A stretch of DNA of 5,739 nt from CAMDWQ01 sp964543965 (GTDB lineage Bacteria > Omnitrophota > Gorgyraeia > 2-02-FULL-51-18), in contig CAZJAX010000111.1 of the NCBI GenBank assembly GCA_964543965.1, forward strand, positions 1 through 5,739, written 5' to 3'. Every line of letters starts with the position of its first letter. The first letter of the stretch is position 1. The notes under the pieces were generated by a model. The model saw nothing but the letters and a program-made list of their open reading frames with translations. It ran no database searches and was not told where the DNA came from. Below are positions 1 through 4,716 of the stretch, piece by piece. The position numbers and the translations under genes are program-made.

Positions 1-389
1 TCCTTCATCTGAACGTAGGCGAGGTCAAGAACCACGTCGAACTCGTTCGTGTTGGAACCATTTTCCCAATGTCTCTCGTTGACCAGGTTGATCACCGTGG
101 AGACGTTGTCGGTCAGGTCAGCTGCGATCTCAACCTGAGTGTTCGTGCGGAAGTACTCATCGACTTCCGAACGGCTCGTGGTCGAGGGCGCCAGGTTGCC
201 CTGAGAAGGAACGGTACCACCCTGCGCGATAACGCTAGCATCGTTGTTATCAAGCAGGTCATAGTTGCCGCGGTAGAACGCGTACTGATCGATCGAGCCG
301 CTCACCTTGACGTTCTGCGTTTCCGCAAAAGCCGGGGCAGCCACGAAGATCGCAAGCGCGAGAACAAATAACGCTTTGAATTGCTTCAT
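1..389 (-). CDS. Secreted porin-like outer-membrane protein, N-terminal part (runs off left edge)
   Basis: The reading frame starts with ATG at 389 and stays open to the window edge, giving 129 residues with the C-terminus missing. Residues 1-22 form a textbook Sec signal peptide: basic start (MKQFK), hydrophobic core (ALFVLALAIFVAA) and an AFA cleavage site before Glu23. The mature part opens with a short strand-like segment (VKVSGSIDQYAFYRGNYDL), then an Asn/Ser/Thr-rich loop, then alternating segments such as TQVEIAADLTDNVSTVINLVNER and VVLDLAYVQMKE. This resembles the first strands of a porin or alginate-export-type beta-barrel, so outer-membrane location is inferred. A strong Shine-Dalgarno AAGGAG lies 9 nt upstream of the ATG, and a near-consensus promoter and long structured leader precede it, suggesting high and possibly regulated expression. 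Substrate is unknown. The signal peptide is secure; the barrel assignment is moderate because most of the protein lies outside the window. Confidence 0.82.
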   Translation of the reverse strand, partial: MKQFKALFVLALAIFVAAPAFAETQNVKVSGSIDQYAFYRGNYDLLDNNDASVIAQGGTVPSQGNLAPSTTSRSEVDEYFRTNTQVEIAADLTDNVSTVINLVNERHWENGSNTNEFDVVLDLAYVQMK

Positions 390-398
390 GATTTAAAT

Positions 399-404
399 CT
401 CCTT
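399..404 (-). promoter_or_regulatory. Shine-Dalgarno site of the porin-like gene
   Basis: AAGGAG on the minus strand, 9 nt before the ATG at 389. It fixes the start of the porin-like gene. The spacer between it and the start codon contains the perfect 10-bp palindrome GATTTAAATC (390-399). Confidence 0.75.
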
Positions 405-546
405 GGACTACTTTTATTTTCGATTTTAGGGTATTACTTTTAGAGTAGGCGTTTTACCGCCCGATAACCTTAGAGCCTTTAGGTTTGTTCACCCCTTTCT
501 GCGGCGTAATGTAGGTTATCTCTGTTGTAGGTTTGAGATACAACTT
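405..546 (-). promoter_or_regulatory. Long structured 5' leader of the porin-like gene, possible cis-regulatory RNA
   Basis: From the predicted transcription start (about 544-546) to the Shine-Dalgarno site there is no open gene but much complementarity. Listed as plus-strand arms: 524-529 with 539-544 (GTTGTA/TACAAC, 9-nt loop, at the extreme 5' end); 517-522 with 535-540 (6 bp, shares bases with the first); 463-470 with 513-520 (8 bp, GATAACCT/AGGTTATC); 466-470 with 481-485 (5 bp, competes with the previous one); 448-451 with 458-461 (GGCG/CGCC, 6-nt loop); 435-438 with 444-447 (4 bp). A further 7-pair match with one bulged base joins 503-509 to 454-461 and would form a pseudoknot across the 8-bp helix. 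The sharing of bases between helices is what switching leaders show. I do not recognise it as a known riboswitch, and some pairings may be chance. Confidence 0.4.
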
Positions 547-551
547 CCGTA

Positions 552-580
552 ATATTAACAACAAGGGCGCTTTTCGTCAA
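552..580 (-). promoter_or_regulatory. Sigma70-type promoter of the porin-like gene
   Basis: On the minus strand TTGACG (575-580) is followed after exactly 17 bp by TAATAT (552-557). This is 5 of 6 matches in the -35 box, and the -10 hexamer is close to TATAAT. The start of transcription would be near 544-546, leaving a leader of about 155 nt before the ATG at 389. The DNA upstream (about 581-645) is strongly AT-rich, as in an UP element. It is the best promoter-like sequence I see in the window. Confidence 0.72.
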
Positions 581-646
581 ACAGTTTTTACTTAAATGTA
601 ACATTGCTTAGTTAATAGTATAAATATATTAATTTAGCTTATGGAA

Positions 647-664
647 ACTCTATTTAAATAGAGT
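647..664. repeat. Perfect 18-bp palindrome overlapping the oxidoreductase stop codon
   Basis: ACTCTATTTAAATAGAGT is fully self-complementary and contains the TAG stop of the oxidoreductase gene (650-652). As RNA it could fold into a 6-bp stem with a UUUAAA loop followed by UUUCC, a weak AT-rich terminator at best. As DNA it could be a dimeric-protein operator upstream of the porin promoter, but it lies about 67 bp above the -35 box. No function can be assigned. Confidence 0.45.
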
Positions 665-2080
665 GCGCAATGCGGCTTCGGCGGCGTGATAACCTCCCAT
701 GCCGTGCACTCCTCCTCCAGGAGGCGTGGAGGCTGAGCAAAGATAGACGCCTTTGAGAGGTGTTGCGTAGGGGTTGATCTTCATGACAGGACGGAAATAG
801 AGCTGGCGCAAATCAGGAACACCGCCGTTAATGTCTCCGCCGATGTAGTTGGCGTTATAGGTCTGGAAATCCTTTGTCGACATCGCGTGCCGGCCGAGAA
901 TCAAATCGCCAAAGCCGGGGGCAAATCGCTCGATCTGAGCCTCGATGCGCGAGGACATATCAATGGCGGAGCCGTGGGGGACATGGCAATAAGCCCAGGC
1001 CGTGTGGCGTCCTTCCGGAGCGCGCGTACCATCGAAGAGGCTCGGCTGAGTCACAAGGACGAATGGGCGTTCGGGGTGCCCTCCCCTCCAGACTTCATTT
1101 TCACCGCGCGCAACCTCCGCCATCGTCCCGCCGAGATGGACGGTGCCGGCCCGGGAACATTCCTTCGCCTTCCAGGGAATGGGGCCGCTCAAAGCCCAGT
1201 CCATCTTAAAAACACCGGGACCGAAGCGGAATCGATTGAGCGCCCTCCGGTAACCCGAAGGCAGCGTGCCGCCCGTAATAGCATCGAGCTGGCGCGGAGA
1301 AATATCGCATAGAACGGCTTTGGCGGAAGGAAGCTCTTTGAGAGCCGTCACCGGCGCCCCTGTGACGACTTCGCCTCCAAGGGACTTAAAGTAGGCGGTC
1401 AGGCCGTCGGCCAGTTTTTGTGAACCTCCCCGCGCCACGGGCCAGCCTGTCACATGCCCCGTCACGCCGAGAATGAGACCGAAAGCGCCTGTCAGGGGAT
1501 GTTCGAGGGGCATGATCGCATGAGCGGCCATTCCCGCAAAAAGCGCACGCGCTTTTTCCCCCCGAAAAAGCCGAGAAGCTAAGCCTGTCGCCGGCTGCAA
1601 ACCGTAAAACCCGAAACGCGCCATAAGCATCGGATGCCGGGGCGGTTTGAGGGGACCTAAGGCGTCATGGAACAAGGCCGGAGCATTTTCGACGAAGGGC
1701 TTCATGAATCTCATATAAGCTCCGCCGTCCTCCCCCAGACCGCGAGCCGTCAGCTCCAGCGAACGCTCCTGAACCGCGGCCGTACCGTCATCGAGAGGAT
1801 GCGCCGCGGGCGCATCGGGGGCGACCCATTCGACGCCGTATTTCTGCAGAGGGACTGAAAGAAAAAATGGAGAAGCAGCGCCGAGCGCGTGGATAGTCGA
1901 GCAAACATCGTGCGTGAATCCGGGAAGCGTCAGCTCCGCAGAGCGCATCCCCCCGCCGACCGTGGCCGCCGCCTCGTAAAGCAGCACGGACTTCCCTGCC
2001 CGCGCGAGCGTGATCCCTGCGGCCAGGCCGTTAGGGCCTGACCCGATCACTATCGCGTCGTAAGAGGTGTGCTGCGGCAT
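650..2080 (-). CDS. FAD-dependent oxidoreductase, phytoene desaturase / PYROXD2-like (COG1233)
   Basis: This 476-residue protein belongs to the large amine-oxidase/phytoene-desaturase-like flavoprotein group. The N-terminus carries the dinucleotide-binding fold for FAD: DAIVIGSGPNGLAAGITLARAG with GxGxxG at 13-18 and the ribose-binding acidic residue Glu36 in LLYEA. It is followed by the VGGGMRS segment (about 41-47) typical of this group. A GGSQKLADGL segment near 217-226 and the C-terminal GVYLCSASTPPGGGVHGMGGYHAAEAAL (about 443-470) complete the FAD site. No signal peptide or membrane helix is seen. The substrate is unknown: relatives act on carotenoids, but many, including PYROXD2, have no settled reaction, and no crtB-like or other carotenoid gene is present here. 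The gene starts 29 bp after the HerA-like stop, with AAGGA just ahead of the ATG, so it probably shares that transcript. No strong terminator follows. Family assignment is firm; reaction is not. Confidence 0.9.
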   Translation of the reverse strand: MPQHTSYDAIVIGSGPNGLAAGITLARAGKSVLLYEAAATVGGGMRSAELTLPGFTHDVCSTIHALGAASPFFLSVPLQKYGVEWVAPDAPAAHPLDDGTAAVQERSLELTARGLGEDGGAYMRFMKPFVENAPALFHDALGPLKPPRHPMLMARFGFYGLQPATGLASRLFRGEKARALFAGMAAHAIMPLEHPLTGAFGLILGVTGHVTGWPVARGGSQKLADGLTAYFKSLGGEVVTGAPVTALKELPSAKAVLCDISPRQLDAITGGTLPSGYRRALNRFRFGPGVFKMDWALSGPIPWKAKECSRAGTVHLGGTMAEVARGENEVWRGGHPERPFVLVTQPSLFDGTRAPEGRHTAWAYCHVPHGSAIDMSSRIEAQIERFAPGFGDLILGRHAMSTKDFQTYNANYIGGDINGGVPDLRQLYFRPVMKINPYATPLKGVYLCSASTPPGGGVHGMGGYHAAEAALRTLFK

Positions 2081-2109
2081 AGTTCCTTAAGGGATCAGCA
2101 GCTTACGGA

Positions 2110-3678
2110 TCAGTATCGCCGTCTGCGGGGCGGACCTAAAACGGAGCCTAGCAGAGTTCTTGTGATCTGCCCCGTGAGGTTGCGGACAATCGAAGTCGCA
2201 ACGGATTTTCCAAGAGACTGCATGTACTTGCCCGCGGCGCTTTGCGCCGAAGTCGTTCTTGGCGAGCGCGCAGGAGCGGCCTGGGGCGCTTTCTTGGCGG
2301 GAGCCTCTTGAGCGGACGCGGACGCCTGGCCGAGCTTGGCGGACAAAAGTTCATACGCGCTCTCAGAATCGAGCGTCTGCGAATACTTTAAAGCGATGGT
2401 TGATGAGGCAGCGGTCTGGTCAAGCTCTGCCGGGGTGATCGTATCCATGCGCGAGCGCGGCGGCGCCATCAGCGTATGAACGAGAGCGGTCGGCTCCCCT
2501 CTTTCGTTCAGCCCTGTAACAAGAGCTTCGCCGATGCCCAGCTGCGTGATGAGATCCTCTACTTTATAGTGGGAGGTCAGCGGATAGTTTTCAGCCGCCA
2601 GCTTGATCGCCTTGCGGTCGACGGCGGTAAAAGCTCGAAGAGCATGCTGGATCTTGAGCCCGAGCTGCGCGAGAATACCCGGCGGAATGTCGCTCGGCGA
2701 CTGAGTGCAGAAAATGATCCCTACACCCTTGGAACGCACGAGCTTGATGACTGTCTCGAGCTCCGAGAGCAGGGTCTTGGTCGCCTCTTTGAAAATGAGA
2801 TGCGCCTCATCGATAAAGATCACGAGCTTCGGCTGCTCGACATCCCCCTCCTCGGGAAATTTTTGGAAGATCTCGGCCAGCAGACACAGCATGAAAGTCG
2901 AAAAAAGACGCGGCTTGGTCTGGATATCCGTCAGACGCAGCACGCTGATCATCCCGAAACCGTTCGCGTCCACCCTCAGCAGATCCTCGACGTCGAAGGA
3001 TCTCTCTCCAAAAAAAGCGCCCGCGCCCTGCTCCTCGATCTCTACGATCTTTCGGAGTATGAGGCCTGTGCTGGCGGTGCTGATGCTGCCGTAATCCTGC
3101 TTGAGCTCGGACTTGCCTTCGTTGGTCAGATACTGGATAAGTTTACGGATATCCTTGAGATCGACGAGCGGCAGGCCCTGGTCGTCGGCGTATTTGAAAA
3201 TAAGCGAAAGGATGCTCGACTGCGTCTCATTGAGCTCGAGCATCTTTGAAAAGAATACGGGTCCGAATTCGGATACGGTCGCGCGGAGCCGCGTCCCTTT
3301 CTCCGCGGAGATCGACAGGAATTCAGCAGGGTATCCGGCCGCTTTCCATTCGCCGCCGATCGCTTTTACGCGTTCTTGTATTTTTGGGCTGTCTGTTCCC
3401 GGCCGGGAAATACCGCTGACATCGCCCTTCATGTCCATGAGCAGCACCGGGACGGATCTCTCAGAGAGGGATTCGGCCAGCCTTTGCAGCGATTTTGTCT
3501 TGCCTGTCCCTGTCGCGCCGGCGATAAGCCCGTGACGGTTTAAGGTTGAGAGAGGGAGATTGACCTGAAGGCCCTGAAAGGGCTTCCCGCCGGAAATGGC
3601 AGCGCCCAAAGTCACCGAAGCGCTTTCAAACGTGTAACTCTTTCTGATCTCGGACTCAAAAGCAGGCGCGCTGGTCAT
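2110..3678 (-). CDS. HerA-like DUF853 ATPase (YjgR type)
   Basis: A 522-residue P-loop ATPase of the HerA/FtsK superfamily, DUF853 branch (E. coli YjgR is the familiar relative). Visible elements: the N-terminal strand region LGAAISGGKPFQGLQVNLPLSTLNRHG; Walker A GATGTGKT at 54-61; the MDMKGDVSGIS segment at 81-91; Walker B KLVIFIDEAH at 284-293; and the IIFCTQSPSDIP motif at 321-332 with a polar sensor-type Gln. After the ATPase core comes an Ala/Pro-rich linker (about 452-482), then a C-terminal segment (KYMQSLGKSVATSIVRNLTG) ending in PPRRRRY, as is usual for the family. HerA proteins translocate DNA; for the DUF853 branch the role is not established. I chose the ATG at 3678 because AAAGGA lies 6 nt upstream (3685-3690). 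An in-frame ATG at 3738 would add 20 residues but has no Shine-Dalgarno and begins 11 bp from the tRNA. The FAD oxidoreductase follows after 29 bp. No HerA-partner nuclease (NurA) or SIR2/defence partner is adjacent. Confidence 0.92.
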   Translation of the reverse strand: MTSAPAFESEIRKSYTFESASVTLGAAISGGKPFQGLQVNLPLSTLNRHGLIAGATGTGKTKSLQRLAESLSERSVPVLLMDMKGDVSGISRPGTDSPKIQERVKAIGGEWKAAGYPAEFLSISAEKGTRLRATVSEFGPVFFSKMLELNETQSSILSLIFKYADDQGLPLVDLKDIRKLIQYLTNEGKSELKQDYGSISTASTGLILRKIVEIEEQGAGAFFGERSFDVEDLLRVDANGFGMISVLRLTDIQTKPRLFSTFMLCLLAEIFQKFPEEGDVEQPKLVIFIDEAHLIFKEATKTLLSELETVIKLVRSKGVGIIFCTQSPSDIPPGILAQLGLKIQHALRAFTAVDRKAIKLAAENYPLTSHYKVEDLITQLGIGEALVTGLNERGEPTALVHTLMAPPRSRMDTITPAELDQTAASSTIALKYSQTLDSESAYELLSAKLGQASASAQEAPAKKAPQAAPARSPRTTSAQSAAGKYMQSLGKSVATSIVRNLTGQITRTLLGSVLGPPRRRRY

Positions 3679-3684
3679 AATCGA

Positions 3685-3690
3685 TCCTTT
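3685..3690 (-). promoter_or_regulatory. Shine-Dalgarno site that decides the HerA-like start
   Basis: AAAGGA on the minus strand, 6 nt ahead of the ATG at 3678. No comparable site precedes the alternative in-frame ATG at 3738, so the shorter protein is preferred. Confidence 0.65.
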
Positions 3691-3694
3691 TAAT

Positions 3695-3722
3695 GATGTA
3701 TTTTCGACGATTTTACTACATC
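3695..3722 (-). repeat. Inverted repeat in the HerA-like leader
   Basis: GATGTA (3695-3700) and TACATC (3717-3722) are perfect inverted copies separated by 16 bases, ending 4 nt upstream of the Shine-Dalgarno site. It could be a weak RNA hairpin or an operator half-site pair overlapping the putative promoter. The arms are only 6 bp, so chance is a real alternative. Confidence 0.3.
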
Positions 3723-3738
3723 TCAAATCAGAAATCAT
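3710..3738 (-). promoter_or_regulatory. Weak candidate promoter for the HerA-like / oxidoreductase pair
   Basis: TAAAAT (3710-3715) is a fair -10 box, but the hexamer 17 bp upstream (ATGATT, 3733-3738) matches only three of six -35 positions. The AT-rich stretch between the tRNA and the HerA-like gene is the natural place for a promoter, yet read-through from the tRNA is equally possible. Confidence 0.25.
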
Positions 3739-3748
3739 GGCAAAACCG

Positions 3749-3821
3749 TGCCCCAGCCCAGAATCGAACTGGGATAGCAGGTTTAGGAAACCTGTGCTCT
3801 ATCCAATTGAGCTACCGGGGC
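3749..3821 (-). tRNA. tRNA-Arg, anticodon CCU (reads AGG)
   Basis: A complete 73-nt cloverleaf can be drawn on the minus strand. Acceptor stem GCCCCGG pairs with CTGGGGC (7 bp, one G-U). D arm: GCTC/GAGC with loop AATTGGATA. Anticodon stem CAGGT/ACCTG holds the loop TTCCTAA, so positions 34-36 are CCT. The variable loop is CTAT. T arm: CCCAG/CTGGG with loop TTCGATT. Discriminator is A at 3749. The next bases are CGG, so the 3' CCA is not encoded and must be added by nucleotidyltransferase. The gene begins 15 nt after the sigma-factor stop, with a run of six T (3822-3827) in between, and ends 70 bp before the HerA-like start. It may be processed from the upstream transcript, because no clear promoter of its own is visible. 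Confidence 0.96.
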
Positions 3822-3836
3822 AAAAAAGGCGTAGAG

Positions 3837-4649
3837 CTATAAGTCGGAGTTTTCGGAGCCGATGTGGTGGCGGAGCTTTTTAAGGGCGGCGGCTTCGATC
3901 TGGCGGACGCGTTCGCGGGTGATGCTGAAGATTTCGGCGGCTTCGTTGAGCGTGTGCACTTCCCCGTCCTTCAGACCGAAACGCAGCTCGAGGATCTCGC
4001 GCTCGCGGGGATTCATCTTGGCCAGCAGGCGCTGAACCCTTTCCTGGCGGAGGATCTCGTTCATGCGGTCCTGGGATGAGCTCGTCGTCTGGTCTTCCAT
4101 GATGTCGACGATCGAGGCCTCGCCTTCGTCTCCGACGGGCTGATCGATGGACGTGGTGCCCTGGTCATACAAAAGAATTTCTTTGATCTTCGACGTCGAG
4201 AGCTTCATCGCGCGCGCCAACTCGGCAACTTTGGGAGTGCGGCGGTAGCGGTGCGTGAGGCGCTCTTTGACCTTCTTGAAGCGCGAAAGCATTTCCACCA
4301 TATACACGGGAATGCGCACGGTTTTACCCTGGTCGGCGAGGGCGCGCGTCACATGCTGCTTGATCCACCAAGCCGCGTAGGTCGAAAAGCGGTAGCCGAG
4401 CGCAGGATTGTACTTGCTGACAGCTTTCATCAGTCCGAGATTGCCCTCTTCGATGAGGTCGAGCAAAGGAACGCCGTAGGTGGAATACTGCTTAGCGATG
4501 TTGATGACGAGCCGGAGGTTTGAGCGCACCATGAGGCGCCGCGCTTGGGCGTCGCCGCGCTTAACTTTTCGGGCGGTCTTCAATTCCTGCTCGGGCGTCA
4601 GGAGGGGAATGTGCCGTATGTCCTTAATATAAAGCTTTAAGGCGTCCAT
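3837..4649 (-). CDS. RNA polymerase sigma factor, sigma70 family (RpoD/SigA-like, no region 1.1)
   Basis: This 270-residue protein directs core RNA polymerase to promoters. Region 1.2 starts almost at the first residue (DALKLYIKDIRHIPLLTPEQE, 2-22). Region 2 is canonical: RLVINIAKQY (46-55), the core-binding LLDLIEEGNLGLMKAVSKYNP (62-82), then the -10 recognition and melting segment YRFSTYAAWWIKQHVTRAL (86-104) and VRIP (111-114). Region 3 covers about 115-195. Region 4 includes MNPREREILELRFGL (212-226) and the -35-binding helix-turn-helix TLNEAAEIFSITRERVRQIEAAALKKLR (233-260). Region 1.1 and the large non-conserved insert of many primary sigmas are absent, so it is either a short primary sigma or a group 2 (RpoS/SigB-C-like) factor. 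GGAG lies 4 nt upstream of the ATG. A strong stem-loop sits just before that, and ppdK ends 67 bp upstream on the same strand. Confidence 0.95.
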   Translation of the reverse strand: MDALKLYIKDIRHIPLLTPEQELKTARKVKRGDAQARRLMVRSNLRLVINIAKQYSTYGVPLLDLIEEGNLGLMKAVSKYNPALGYRFSTYAAWWIKQHVTRALADQGKTVRIPVYMVEMLSRFKKVKERLTHRYRRTPKVAELARAMKLSTSKIKEILLYDQGTTSIDQPVGDEGEASIVDIMEDQTTSSSQDRMNEILRQERVQRLLAKMNPREREILELRFGLKDGEVHTLNEAAEIFSITRERVRQIEAAALKKLRHHIGSENSDL

Positions 4650-4665
4650 GATTCTCCGGTTTAGC

Positions 4666-4701
4666 CTCCCAGTGCCGCCGCACGCGCGGCGGCACTGGGA
4701 G
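4666..4701 (-). other. Perfect 16-bp GC-rich stem-loop between ppdK and the sigma factor gene
   Basis: The arms 4666-4681 and 4686-4701 are exact reverse complements (starting CTCCCAGTGCC and ending GGCACTGGGAG) around the 4-base loop ACGC. The stem begins 15 nt after the ppdK TAA stop, and its far base lies 17 nt before the sigma ATG, 8 nt from the GGAG. Neither strand has a T-run after it, so it is not a standard intrinsic terminator. Partial termination, mRNA 3'-end protection, processing, or control of ribosome access to the sigma gene are possible roles. Confidence 0.8.
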
Positions 4702-4716
4702 AATTACCTGCCAATA

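Noticed and set aside
69..371. Plus-strand open frame of 100 codons at the left end
   Set aside because: It is antisense to the porin-like gene, which has a signal peptide, Shine-Dalgarno site and promoter on the minus strand.
405..546. c-di-GMP (GEMM-I) riboswitch in the porin leader
   Set aside because: ACAAACC and GGTTATCGGG fragments recall the consensus, but the defining CGCA-AGGGCAAACC and GACGCAAAGCC blocks are absent.
887..1312. Overlapping plus-strand frames inside the oxidoreductase (also 874-1209 and 1667-1858)
   Set aside because: These are shadows of the minus-strand oxidoreductase gene. They are Arg/Pro/Ser-rich with no recognisable domain.
2092..2113. Direct repeat GGATCAG (2092-2098 and 2107-2113) in the gap before the oxidoreductase
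   Set aside because: Two 7-bp copies at one site are easily chance, and there is no third copy or structure to support a function.
2476..3249. Long open frame on the plus strand (257 codons)
   Set aside because: It lies entirely antisense to the HerA-like ATPase, whose Walker motifs prove the minus-strand frame. Its translation shows no domain and follows the codon bias of the opposite strand.
3679..3738. 20-residue N-terminal extension of the HerA-like protein
   Set aside because: There is no Shine-Dalgarno before the ATG at 3738. The extension is unlike the family N-terminus and would consume the only promoter space, while AAAGGA precedes the ATG at 3678.
4666..4701. Standard rho-independent terminator for ppdK
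   Set aside because: The stem is strong, but no T-run follows it on the minus strand (the next bases are GCTAAACC). It is therefore listed as a stem-loop of unknown role.
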